NCBI RefSeq assembly: GCF_000006445.2
Contig: NC_006046.2
Span: 1 to 64,000, forward strand
Source of the DNA: Debaryomyces hansenii CBS767
Taxonomy: Eukaryota; Ascomycota; Pichiomycetes; Serinales; Debaryomycetaceae
DNA length: 64,000 nucleotides
Reading direction: 5' to 3'
Shown: one piece after another, positions 49,362 through 59,299 of the stretch
How positions within the stretch are numbered: the stretch's first letter is position 1
Layout of the letters: each line of letters starts with the position of its first letter
The notes under the pieces: generated by a model
Told to the model about the DNA's origin: nothing
Seen by the model: only the letters and a program-made list of their open reading frames with translations
Database searches by the model: none
Position numbers and translations under genes: made by a program

Positions 49362-50288
49362 CTAATTGAAGTATTTAGCCAACCATCCAAGCATGAGTTC
49401 AGGGAATTCACCAAAATAATTATACGCCAGGAATCTTTCATCAGAGCCTTCAATCCAATGAAGTTCTTTTTCTTTAGAACCTAAATTTTCGTAGATAGCT
49501 TGAACATCATCTACATCTGAGCGATAATCGTTTTGTAATTGAAAGATCTTTGTAGGAACTGTGACACTCTTTGCATATTTTATTGGCGAAAGGTCATCAA
49601 GGTGGAATCCATTGGTTGTGTAATACTTGTTATCAATATACTGAACAATTTCTTTGGTGGAGGTTTTCAATTTCATCAGCTCGACCAGTTTCTCTAAGAA
49701 AGGCCTGGCAGAGACTGGTTGTAAACCAATCATAACTTTAACATCTTTGAAGTACTCGGGATGTTTGTTCATACCGATTATAGCCGCATCACAACCAACA
49801 CAGATTGCCATCAACCCTTTTTCCATTTTTTTGGTGTCTGGTCTTGAATTAGCATACTGTAATGACCCAATTACATCACGATATTCAAAAAGTCCTAATC
49901 CAAAGGTCCTCCCATTTGCATCACCACTAAGTCCATGGTTCCTGAAGTCATACGTTAAGATGTTATACCCTGCATCATGGAGATGTTTGTAATAGTTCAA
50001 AAAGTTAACCTCGAAACCACCAAAACCTCCAAGATCTTCCAAATGCCCTGCAAAACCATAGCGATTCCCTGGCCAAAAGTGGTTGCAGATGATCAATCTA
50101 TTGGATTTACCAGGGATAAACCATCCTTCAATTGGAATACCATCCATAGAAGGAAAAAAAATTTCTTCATAAATTAAGCCAACACTTTCTGGAGTTTTTA
50201 AGACAGGGGTTCTCCATCCGTGCAATGCGTAATTCATTAAACCATCGACTTTTTCTTTATCCGATTCTTTCCAGAAAGACATTTTCAA
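49362..50288 (-). CDS. Alpha/beta-hydrolase with non-standard catalytic residues
   Basis: A 308-residue single-domain protein. The fold is seen from ICNHFWPGNRYG (oxyanion region, about 67-78), YDFRNHGLSG (113-122) and the nucleophile elbow GLMAICVGCDAA (158-169). The elbow places Cys163 where Ser is usual (A-I-C-V-G for G-x-S-x-G). The C-terminal region with the usual His reads IEGSDERFLAYNYFGE and has no His. It may therefore use Cys as dienelactone hydrolases do, or be non-hydrolytic. Start at Met1 or Met3. No signal peptide. Divergent from the SDR gene, with paired promoter motifs between them. Confidence 0.8.
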   Translation of the reverse strand: MKMSFWKESDKEKVDGLMNYALHGWRTPVLKTPESVGLIYEEIFFPSMDGIPIEGWFIPGKSNRLIICNHFWPGNRYGFAGHLEDLGGFGGFEVNFLNYYKHLHDAGYNILTYDFRNHGLSGDANGRTFGLGLFEYRDVIGSLQYANSRPDTKKMEKGLMAICVGCDAAIIGMNKHPEYFKDVKVMIGLQPVSARPFLEKLVELMKLKTSTKEIVQYIDNKYYTTNGFHLDDLSPIKYAKSVTVPTKIFQLQNDYRSDVDDVQAIYENLGSKEKELHWIEGSDERFLAYNYFGEFPELMLGWLAKYFN

Positions 50289-50826
50289 AATATCATATGT
50301 TCGATTTATTAAAGGCCATTAAACAAGATTATCGTTTGTTGATATAGTTACTAATAATTCTTGAAAGTTGAATCCGGGGTATTAAGCCGCACGAATCTTA
50401 AGAGAATTTGAGGAAATTACACTTGAGGTTATTACTAGCAATCGCTTCGGCCGAATAAATTTCATTTCGATTATTGCCGTAACGAGGATTGTTCTGTTAA
50501 TGCGACAAATTAGTCAAGGGTAAACTTGGCTGTACAATATATCCGTAGTAATATCTTTCCACCGATGACGAATAACGGATTTGAATTCGGGGAATTAAGC
50601 CGCATGACAGATTGAAGGAAGTAAGGAAAATTTAAACGAACTTTAGTAAGCATAATAATAGATAGTGCGAAGCATTGATTTATGTAAGCTGATTAATTGA
50701 TTTCGGCCGAGGCAATTTCAGATACGTAAATTCACTTATTGTCTTCGATAAATACGATTTACAGCAATATATAAAGGCATTAAATTCTTACTCAGTGAGA
50801 ACTATCGCATTCAGTATATAAACAAG
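50289..50826. promoter_or_regulatory. Divergent promoter with two pairs of repeated motifs
   Basis: A 25-base motif occurs twice in the same orientation: GAAT.CGGGG.ATTAAGCCGC at 50370 and 50583. TTCGGCCGA occurs at 50446 and 50702. Both contain CGG/CCG triplets of the kind bound by Zn2Cys6 factors. TATATAAAG at 50768-50776 lies about 55 bases before the SDR start. Co-regulation of the two genes is inferred. Confidence 0.65.
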
Positions 50827-51603
50827 ATGCAATTTTATAGTAAAGAACACGAAATTAATGGTAAAGTCGCACTTATTACGGGAGGAGTGAAGAATCTCGG
50901 AGCAGCAACAGCATACGAGTTAGCAAAGTGCGGGGCTAGTTTATTTTTGCACTATCATTCATCAAAAGATAGTGACGCAGCTGAGAAGTTGGCGAAGGAA
51001 TTGCAAGGTACATATGCAGACATCAGAGTGGAACTCTATCAAGGTGACTTGGACAAAGCTGCTGACTTGACCAAGCTTTTTGATGCGGCCAAACAGAAGT
51101 TTCCTCAAGGAGTTGATATCGCTGTTAACAATGTCGGGATGGTATTAAAAAAGCCTATCAAAGATATCACTGAATCTGAATTTGACCAAATGGGCAGTAT
51201 CAATAATAAAACTGCTTTCTTCTTTGTCAAAGAGGCTGCTAAGAACGTTAATGAGAACGGCAAAATTGTTTCTTTAGTCACGTCACTTTTAGCTGCATAC
51301 ACTCCATTCTACTCTGCATACCAGGGTAATAAATCAGGGGTTGAATACTATTCGAAGTCAGCTTCGAAAGAATTACAATCCAAGGGTATCTCAGTGAATT
51401 GTGTAGCTCCAGGGCCAATGGATACTCCGTTTTTGTACGGCCAGGAAACTAAGGAAGACGTTGAATTCTACAAAACATGCGGGTTACACGGCAGATTAAC
51501 TAAAGTTGATGATATCGTTCCTATTATTAGATTTTTAGTTACTGAAGGTAGTTGGATTACCGGTCAAACAATTTACTGTTCTGGTGGATTCACCGCTCAT
51601 TAA
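50827..51603 (+). CDS. Short-chain dehydrogenase/reductase
   Basis: A 258-residue classical SDR. The cofactor loop is TGGVKNLG (18-25), followed by NNVG (101-104), Asn127, Ser153 and the catalytic Y165-QGN-K169. SVNCVAPGPMDTPF follows as in the family, and the C-terminal SGGFTAH is typical of the 3-oxoacyl-reductase-like group. It oxidises or reduces an alcohol or sugar with NAD(P). HYHSSKDSDAAE after the second strand suggests NADP preference (inference). Followed at 51676 by an aldehyde dehydrogenase relic. The pairing of SDR with dehydrogenase would fit sugar or alcohol catabolism. Confidence 0.92.
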   Translation: MQFYSKEHEINGKVALITGGVKNLGAATAYELAKCGASLFLHYHSSKDSDAAEKLAKELQGTYADIRVELYQGDLDKAADLTKLFDAAKQKFPQGVDIAVNNVGMVLKKPIKDITESEFDQMGSINNKTAFFFVKEAAKNVNENGKIVSLVTSLLAAYTPFYSAYQGNKSGVEYYSKSASKELQSKGISVNCVAPGPMDTPFLYGQETKEDVEFYKTCGLHGRLTKVDDIVPIIRFLVTEGSWITGQTIYCSGGFTAH

Positions 51604-51675
51604 AGTATAAAGATATAATTTATATGGTATATATTTTATTAGGTTGGTAATTAAATATTATTTCCGAATTCGATT

Positions 51676-52352
51676 ATGCAGCAATTTTTTAATTCCGATC
51701 CTCGTACGGAAACAGCATTGAAATCTGTAGTAGCCGTTATTTTCTATAATTCAGGTGAAGTTTGTTGTGCGGGTTCACGTCTATATATTCAAGAAGGTGT
51801 TTATGATGCATTTGTTGATAACTTCTTACAAATTGATAATTCTGACATTAAGGTAGGTGATCCATTCTTACCAGATACTATTCAAGGTTCCCGAAAATAG
51901 CGTTAATCAATTGGATAAGATTTTGAAATACATTCAGATTGGTACTAATGAAGGTGCAAAAATATTGGTGGGTGGAGAGATTACAAGGAAAGGGATATTC
52001 CATTAAACCAACTATTTTTGTCAAGGCTAATGATGATATGAGGATCGCCCAGGAAGGAATCGTCGATCCTATTATAACAATTAGTAAGATCAAAACTACT
52101 GATCATATAGTTCGTATGGCTAATAATACTGCTGATATTCAAACTTCAAACGCGAATAGAGCAATTGATGTTTCCCGTAGATTAAAGGCAGGTACCGTTT
52201 GGGTAAATACTTACAATGATTTCCACCCAATCGTTCCATTTGGTGGTGGTTATAACCAGTCTAGTATGGGAAGAGAGATGGGTGAAGGAGTATTACAAAA
52301 CTATACCCAGGCAAAGGCTGCTAGAATGGGTATTATTAAACCAAAAAATTAA
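51676..52352 (+). pseudogene. Aldehyde dehydrogenase relic
   Basis: The C-terminal half of an NAD(P)-dependent aldehyde dehydrogenase in two frames. The first (51676-51900) has FYNSGEVCCAGSRLYIQEGVYDAF with the catalytic Cys. A shift near 51895 leads to SVNQLDKILKYIQ, GGERLQGKGY-like text, KPTIFVKANDDMRIAQE, AGTVWVNTYNDFHPIVPFGG and a complete C terminus. The N-terminal half with the cofactor site is missing, and a normal EEIFGP reads EGIVDP. About 70 bases separate it from the SDR gene. Confidence 0.9.
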
Positions 52353-52675
52353 CATATTTTTATGAAGTTTATAATGATACTAGAAATAAATGTTATCTAT
52401 TTAATTATGAGATGTTGAATTAAGCCCTTCTTAGGGATGTTCTCTTAATAATGGTTATAATTTAATTCATTAGCTTCATTGAACAGGTCCAACGCAAGAG
52501 TAATAAGTAACCTATTTCGTAACTAGAATTCTGAACCAAAATTCCTTAGTATCACGAATAATTTTTCTTTCCTAAGTAAGTGGTTGATCAATTTATTTTC
52601 AATTTTATTCGGGTAAGCATCAACCAGGCAGTCTCAGTTTCCTTTCCAATTGAATTTATTGAAAATGCCACTAAT
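52353..52675. other. Intergenic, nothing recognised
   Basis: AT-rich, no gene-like frame. Confidence 0.4.
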
Positions 52676-53313
52676 TTATCTATCAACGTATTTGATGATG
52701 ATTGGTTTTAAATATGTGAAGAGCAAGTTTTCCGACCGAGAGGCTTCACCTATTTTAGTATTCAACGCCCCTACCTGAAGAGCGTTGGATATTTGATTCA
52801 GCTCTATAAAACTCGTCTTTTGGTTAATTTCTTCCAACTTCTCCAGTTCAGTAATATGTTTTTGATCTACTAACTGTAATAATCGTTTATATTCTTCAAC
52901 TAGCGCTTTTTTAGCCGCAATTTCATAAGAGCCAATTTCATTTTTCTTATTCAAATGTATATTTGCTTCCATTCATAGTTGAATAAGACTATAAATCATT
53001 TACGACACAGAGGCTATTCCAATAACATCTTTCTTATCCGACAAATATAATAATCTTCCGTATGTATCAGATAACGCAATAATATCCTTCATTAGAGAAA
53101 TCAGACCTTCGTGTGATGAATTTCTGGTTTTTAAAATTAACTTTTCAAATTGAAACATTTGCCTGATTAATAAACGAAGCCGCAAGGTGGATGTCATTTT
53201 CAAGTCTTTGGATATAGGTTGTTTATATCCTAGCAGAATCTTCTATATTCAACTGTTCCTCCTGAAGCGAAATTCCATTACCAGATAGTATTTCTTTCAC
53301 TAAATCAATCATT
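52676..53313 (-). pseudogene. Broken coiled-coil protein, unrecognised
   Basis: The minus strand starts with MIDLVKEILSGNGISLQEEQ, hits a stop after about 30 codons and continues in other frames (53203-53000, 52972-52676) through a helix-rich, charged region (KKALVEEYKRLLQLVDQKH, ELEKLEEINQ). The last frame is open to its stop. It looks like one gene with two or three breaks. No domain recognised. Confidence 0.4.
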
Positions 53314-53379
53314 GTTCACCCATTTATATAACGATTCAAGTATATAATAGACGTTGTATATTTCTTGCGCTTATGCTGT

Positions 53380-53690
53380 CATGAGTGACTTGGATCATTT
53401 TAGTTATTCTAGTATTGAAGGTGTTGCAAAGCTCATTAAATCAGCTTTAATTATCCATGGTGGTAATTGTATGTTAATTACGCTACAGTCAAAAGACATT
53501 TTGATTCCATTACTACTGATAGAAAGAAACTTATATGGAATAATAAATCTCACTTTCTATGCTGGTGGAATTGCTGCTTGGTTCCAAAAATTTTAAAATT
53601 AAAAAGCGTGGTGATGTTACTCAACTCAAAAAAGGAAAGCACAAATACTTGTTGATATTTCAAGCAAGAGGTTAAAAGATGTTTGAAGGA
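53380..53690 (+). pseudogene. Unrecognised coding relic
   Basis: A frame from ATG 53381 (MSDLDHFSYSSIEGVAKLIK) goes out of frame near 53480. It appears to continue as NYATVKRHFDSITTDRKKL and then, in a third frame, FKIKKRGDVTQLKKGKHKYL. The pieces read like a small basic protein but no family is recognised. Confidence 0.3.
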
Positions 53691-54429
53691 TTAATGAATT
53701 AAAATCAACTTTAGGACACAAATATAAAATAAAGTTATATAAAATGCTCATCCAAAACAAATTGTTAACTGGTCTGGTTTCAAACAATATATGATGTATT
53801 GGAATTGCGTAATTTATGAATATACATATTTGATATTAGTCAAAATAACTACTCCATTTTTGAATTTTTGGAGCCTAAGAAACTTTTAAAGAATAAGTCG
53901 GATAGACAGATCGTATTTTTTGCGACTTCTAAAACTAAAACACCGCTTTCAAATAGTTGGAAAGGCCAATATTGCTTATATTTCCTTTTTACATAAATTT
54001 TCAGCTAACTGTCTAACTGATCTGATTTATCCTTGCCTGAAAATATACTAAAAATAGCCTTATTTACAATATTGTTTGGCTACAAGTAATTTTGTTTTCA
54101 GATAGCAAATTTTTGTAAAGCATGCATACAAGGCACGCATAATATTGATATTATAACCAAAAGTTTATTAGTAATTTATTGAACATATCTATTAGAATCG
54201 GTAATAATTTTTATATACATTTAATTATGATGCCAATAAGCGTATATCCGATCCGACCACTTAAGATGATTGATTTATCGTTACTTCTATTTAAATTTGA
54301 ATTAATCAAAAGATTTGCGTATTTCTAATGTATTTCTATCATTTAAATTATACGAATCCAACATGCCGTTATAGCAATTTGTTGAACTTAGGTGAAAATA
54401 TTAGTCTTCACCCTGTGTTTTGATGAGTA
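53691..54429. other. Intergenic, nothing recognised
   Basis: Very AT-rich with no gene-like frames. Confidence 0.4.
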
Positions 54430-54786
54430 CATACTTACTAAATGATTCGGACCTTTGGTAAGAATGGTGATAACATATTTACTATCATCAATTCTTCTTG
54501 CTATAATTTCGGTCCCGAGAATTTTATGGATAAAAGGTCAAGCTTCGTGATTAGCAATTTATTAAGCCCATGGACATCTCTCTTAAGCATGTTTTCTATC
54601 TTGGTTCTGAAAGTGGCTGCTGATATGATCCAATATATCGTCGGAACTACTTCCTGCTATCCAATGCACATATTTTCTGAACCTTTCCGATAATGAGTTG
54701 ACAATCTTCTTATCGTGAATCACTAAAGGTATGCCTTCCACCTGAACTATGCGTAAATCATGCGTCTCCATAATGTATGTATGCAA
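54430..54786 (-). pseudogene. Unrecognised coding relic
   Basis: The minus strand encodes DLRIVQVEGIPLVIHDKK, LSERFRKYVHWIAGSSSDD, then a stop, and FIHKILGTEIIARRIDDSKY further on. The composition is protein-like. The family is unknown. Confidence 0.3.
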
Positions 54787-55144
54787 TGCACGAATGTTAG
54801 TATTATACTTGACACATCAGCATCTTTGGCGGTGCGTTCTTTTTTTTTTTTTTTGGTAGTTGAACGTATTGGCGTGAGATCTGTAGTCGGGTAGTTCAAA
54901 ATGCATGTGATCGAGTGTCAGGTGTTTTATTGCATGTGACGGTGTGTCATGAGTTTTCGGGTTAGCCCTTGGCTTCGCAGGTCTACGGCTGGCCAACAGA
55001 GGCTAAACTACGGGCGTATAGAGGAGATATAACGGTGTAGTTGAAGTACCGTACATCTCCATACTAGTATGTTCTACTTTCCATGTAATTTAGTTTGATT
55101 ACGAAAAACCAAAATTTGCAATATTTCAAGAATGCCACCAAAGT
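54787..55144. other. Intergenic, nothing recognised
   Basis: A T-tract at 54839-54854 and GC-richer text around 54950-55010 without a supported gene. Confidence 0.4.
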
Positions 55145-55440
55145 TTGCAGCTTTTAATATTTTTTGCAGAAATAATTCGAAAAATACTACAATTTTAACT
55201 TTTACAAAACATTTTTTCACAGTCAGATACCGCACAAGTTGTTCTCCTTGCGGTGTGAATTGTACAACACACCGATGAGTAATAAATATGCTAGCAGGTT
55301 AGCAGTCCCATATACCAGGTTATTTTTTTTTAGAATGAGAAGGTCCTGTATATAGCCCGGATTTTTCCGGTCGGGTTGGAAATTTTGGTTTTTTTAAAGT
55401 GCGCGGTGCGGGTTGTCAGTTTTTACATCATTTTTGTGTC
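55145..55440 (+). repeat. About 300-bp dispersed repeat, copy 2
   Basis: Partner of 4793-5090 (see there). It ends at a TGTCGACTACTTAG motif (55437-55450), about 65 bases before a type B core. Confidence 0.85.
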
Positions 55441-55505
55441 GACTACTTAGCAAACATTGCGACATTTGTACTACGACATTGCAGTATACCATCGTGTGCA
55501 CCTTA

Positions 55506-55538
55506 ACTATGGGAAATCTCCAAGTGCAGGCGAAAAGT
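55506..55538 (+). repeat. Core repeat type B, shortened
   Basis: ACTATGGGAAATCTCC, AAGTGCAGG and CGAAAAGT. The inner AAACGCGC is deleted and the right box is altered. It follows the text GTGTGCACCTTA that also precedes the core at 61948. Confidence 0.78.
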
Positions 55539-55705
55539 CACATGCAGTATGTATGCAGCTCATAAGCCGTTTGTCTTTGTAACACTTACCAACTCGTTCA
55601 AGACGGTATATTATATAATCAAACTCGGGGTAACCCCAGATCAATAAATAAGGGATGAAATTACAACCACAGCACCTCAATACTTCACATATTATCATGT
55701 CATGA

Positions 55706-57631
55706 ATGTACTTTTCGGGCGAAGATAGTAACAATATTACGTATGATGACCCCGCAAATAAATGCATTAGGATTAATCCATCATTATATGCTAGGGTTCA
55801 AGATGACAATGAACAAAACATAAGGGTCTTTTTAGACACTCACCTTTTGAAAATAAGAAATATCTCACATAATCAAAAATTACCTACGTTGGAACATATA
55901 ATATCCAAGCATAATGCTTCAGTTTCTACTGGATCCACGACTGTGATGCTGGCACTGAATTATGTTACGAAAGCGATGATGACGGCAGAATTTAGAGAGA
56001 TCAGTAGTGATGAGTTCAAAAACACATATTTGGCTCCTCTTGATATGGTTATTAAGGATTCAAATCTCAGTAAAGAATTACTATCAAGGACGTATGATTA
56101 TCCTTTGGGAGATGCCAGACATGTGGAAGATGATATTCAGATATATTTTGATGAAGAAATAGCTAGACCAATCAAGCGTTTCTATCGTGACATCTTGGAT
56201 GAATACCACCATTTTGGTCATGCTTCAATCATACCCCCGTTTTCGACAAACCCAAACTTTAAACCCGATATTGTCCATGTGTCTTGGGATGAGGCATCAA
56301 CTCGTCAAAATCCAGATATTTGCTTTGCGATAGGAGATTATAAGACAGAAAACTATTTTTTAACTAAAGGACTTCAAGAATTGAAATTAGCTATAACGGG
56401 TTTCGTAGAAAAGCGTTTGAACTTGAAACAATTGAGACTGCATGAAAACCAGCACTTATTTGAAGATCGAGAATGGTCGCCTAGAGTTTTATGCGCATTA
56501 GTTTTAAGAAAATATCTTTATCAAGCCTTTCTCTGTGGGACAGACAGAGTGTTTATCTCAGATCATCAGTCATTTTCGGGGTTTTTCAAATATGAGATTA
56601 TGGATGATGGAAAAATGATCATAGACTACTATGTTATTAATGATCCCGAGACTGTGGAACATGGCATAACTCTAAGGTCAGCGATAGCAGGCTTTTTCTA
56701 TAAGGATAATACAGAGGCGCTCAGTACAAAAGAGAAATTCGCAGGACTAATTGAAATAAGTCAGAAGACCAAAGGACCAGATCCATTAGCGAATGTGCTT
56801 CCTCGACTTGTGGAAGAACCCACACCAAGTCGTAAACATAAACGTAGCAAGATGTCTGGGAATCAACTTCGAAAACGATTGGTAACTATAGAAGAAAGCA
56901 ATGAAGTCGACTTTGATGCCATTCGAGGTAACACATTTTGTCGCATAATATATAACCCTGCTGCATCTTTTCCTAATTTGGGATTACTGCTTCCGTCCAC
57001 AGTCTTTGTTAAATGGTACAACTATCCTGAGCAGGCTCAAGAAAATTTTCCAGATAAAGATAGTTACTACGACATGTACGTCAATGAGCTTGAAATTAAT
57101 GAGATGCTTGCGAATTCGTCGTTTGCTGCAAACTTCACAAAGCTTATAGTTTCTGGATACTGGAATGGTATTCCAAGCCAGCCGATGCATATATTTGAAG
57201 ATTTGGGAGAAGAAATACCATCTACTGAATGGGATAAATTTGGGGTGCATAAAGTAGTTAAGGAGAGACTTGAGGAAATTCATCTGTTGGGAATTTCGCA
57301 TAATGATATAAGGCTCGACAATATACATGTTTCAATATCGGGAAGGGTCACTTTGATAGATTTTGGGTTGGCTTTTTATCCAAGTAGTGAAGAGCAGAAA
57401 AAAAGAGACTTTGAAGCCCTTGATGAGCTTGTCCCAATTACTGGTTATGGGATTTCTGGGGAGGATAAAATACGCGATGTTGTCTTGGCTAAAAACGAAA
57501 ATAATGAAAGTGGATGGAATGATCATGCAAATTCCAGTGACGAAATAGTCTTTGACGAACTGGTTTTAGAGTCTGATGACACCCCAGGGTCTACTAAGGT
57601 TGATTTCAATTCGAAATATGATGAAACTTGA
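55706..57631 (+). CDS. Family B nuclease-like/kinase-like fusion protein
   Basis: An intact 641-residue protein and the only complete family B member here. The N-terminal ~170 residues are helical. A PD-(D/E)XK-like core follows: FKPD (Asp188) and IGDYKTE (Asp211, Lys213), then the helix LQELKLAI. A basic linker lies near 374-392 (SRKHKRSKM, LRKR), possibly a nuclear signal. The kinase-like domain has FVKWY (Lys436), a helix-C Glu candidate (Glu461 or Glu463), the catalytic loop HNDIRLDN (532-539) and DFG (552-554). An acidic tail ends the protein. Family B differs from family A in nearly all sequence but has the same domain order. Effector, toxin-like or defence roles are inference. Broken copies: 13710-15456 and 35370-35708. 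Confidence 0.8.
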   Translation: MYFSGEDSNNITYDDPANKCIRINPSLYARVQDDNEQNIRVFLDTHLLKIRNISHNQKLPTLEHIISKHNASVSTGSTTVMLALNYVTKAMMTAEFREISSDEFKNTYLAPLDMVIKDSNLSKELLSRTYDYPLGDARHVEDDIQIYFDEEIARPIKRFYRDILDEYHHFGHASIIPPFSTNPNFKPDIVHVSWDEASTRQNPDICFAIGDYKTENYFLTKGLQELKLAITGFVEKRLNLKQLRLHENQHLFEDREWSPRVLCALVLRKYLYQAFLCGTDRVFISDHQSFSGFFKYEIMDDGKMIIDYYVINDPETVEHGITLRSAIAGFFYKDNTEALSTKEKFAGLIEISQKTKGPDPLANVLPRLVEEPTPSRKHKRSKMSGNQLRKRLVTIEESNEVDFDAIRGNTFCRIIYNPAASFPNLGLLLPSTVFVKWYNYPEQAQENFPDKDSYYDMYVNELEINEMLANSSFAANFTKLIVSGYWNGIPSQPMHIFEDLGEEIPSTEWDKFGVHKVVKERLEEIHLLGISHNDIRLDNIHVSISGRVTLIDFGLAFYPSSEEQKKRDFEALDELVPITGYGISGEDKIRDVVLAKNENNESGWNDHANSSDEIVFDELVLESDDTPGSTKVDFNSKYDET

Positions 57632-57984
57632 TACAAATGACTTCGGACCAGTTCAGAAGTATTTTTGAAGGATGTGTACTTGGATTCTTATGTTTTACAG
57701 TGGTATGACTTATTAAGCTTAAGATAATGAATAAAATTATGTCATAATTCAAAACTATAAACAATGGGGCAGAGGAGCTTTGCAGAAAGTCTATATATCT
57801 TTATGATAGAAATTCCATGATTCACCATGATACAATTGAATATTTACTAGTTAATAAATTATGTATGTCAAAGAAACGAAGTAATACTTCTATTTCATCA
57901 TAACGTGAGCAACCTCGTCACCTAGAATGGAAAGCCATAGCTGAAAAAACGCACACAAAGATGTTCAAGCTAAGCTACTAGACT
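57632..57984. other. Intergenic, nothing recognised
   Basis: AT-rich 3' flank of the family B gene. Confidence 0.4.
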
Positions 57985-59187
57985 GGTCAAACATGCTTCT
58001 CATATACTTTTGATTCTTTCATTTATTGCATACAGCTTGTTCGTTCGTGCGTCGCCTGATACGAAAGCTTGTTGAGTTCGCTTGTCCATAGAAAACACTA
58101 TAGCCTAAAGCCGTGCCCCTGAACACATCTTTGGCGTGCTTCAGAAACTCCTCATATCGCTCGTCCACCTTCAACATTCCTTCTGGTAGCAACCTTCAAA
58201 CGGTGTTATGGTATTCTCGGACCAAGCATCTAACTAACTTGTCGAGCTCGCTCTTAATGAACCAGAACGAGCCGATCATCACCTTTCGGTTATCCTGCTG
58301 GTCGACTATCGTCTGGAAAGCCGGCAACGTCCTATTGAATTTATGGTTGTATGACCGTGTGGACTCAAATGCATGGTATGCTAGATTCTCCCAGTTTTTT
58401 GATAATCTCCTTGGCGTTGTTTCTCATCAACATATAGTCTGCTATAGCCAACTTCAAGAAATAGTTGATGCCGTCAAAGATTTTGGCTCGCACCTTCGAC
58501 TGCGCAAACCGGTCATCGGGAAGCATCAACGAGATAATCACGGCTTTCATAAACATTTCAGTCGTGTCTTCTTCCACCACAATATACTTCTCGATCGTCT
58601 CCATCACCGCTCGCTTCACCACTTCGTCGGTGGGATTGGTCACCACTTCCTCGATGATTCGGTTATTGCATAACTTGGCAAACGTACAGAAAAAGCGGCC
58701 GGCGTAGTTTGCATATATCACCTGGGTCGTAAAGAGAGCCGGCACCTTCAATATTCCCTCTCGCAACATCCGGTTGTAAATGGGATGCGTGCCCTTCAAA
58801 TGTGGTCTGTCCTGGAGAATATACTTCTTGACGGCCTCAAACACTGGTATGCTTTCTTCCTTGTTTTCGCTGTGTAGGTACTGCGGGTATCTCTTTCCGT
58901 AATATAGGTTGGTGTTGATTGTGCGGAGGAACTCGTTCTCGTGTCGAAGATGGGTATGCGGGCCTTCGATGGTTGTCATTGAAGTGGGCGGTTTGGTGTA
59001 TTCTTTTTCGCGGTATAAATAGGAAAAGCCGCACTTTTGGTTGGGAATTGCATATCCGGTTGTTCTGAAGACGTGCCGTTGGAAGTTACAATTGACCCTG
59101 TGTTCTGTTCTAAGATGATGATTAATGTGTGACTTTGAGGCATGATTGAAGCAAAGCTTGCAAACATTTAGCTTAGATTCTTTGACT
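57985..59187 (-). pseudogene. Zinc-finger family, long broken copy 3
   Basis: From VKESKLNVCKLCF at the 5' end it follows copies 1 and 2 with few changes. A 1-base difference near 58390 (TTTTTTG for TTTTTG) shifts the frame after NAKEIIKKL; the 3' part (LPAFQTIVDQQDNRKVMIGS, RCLVREYHNTV, EGMLKVDERYEEFLKHAK) is readable in other frames with stops. At the 5' end the family sequence breaks at 59188 and is fused directly to the 3' flank of the family A gene. The open frame start at 59246 therefore reads foreign DNA. Confidence 0.8.
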
Positions 59188-59299
59188 CGCATTGGCAATT
59201 TGCCGCAAATAGTTTGCCATGCGACACTTATCTCGCAGCTTACCATTTACTTAATATATACGTGTATTTTATATATCAACCCATACATTCTTCATTTGA
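59188..59299 (-). repeat. Conserved 3' flank of family A gene
   Basis: Almost identical to 30565-30675. Here it begins at GCATTGGCAATTTGCCGC immediately next to the zinc-finger fragment, which fixes the unit's edge to a few bases. Confidence 0.9.

Noticed and set aside
58113..58673. 186-codon plus-strand frame in zinc-finger copy 3
   Set aside because: Antisense shadow: the same region reads as the known family on the minus strand, and the His-rich text is its complement.
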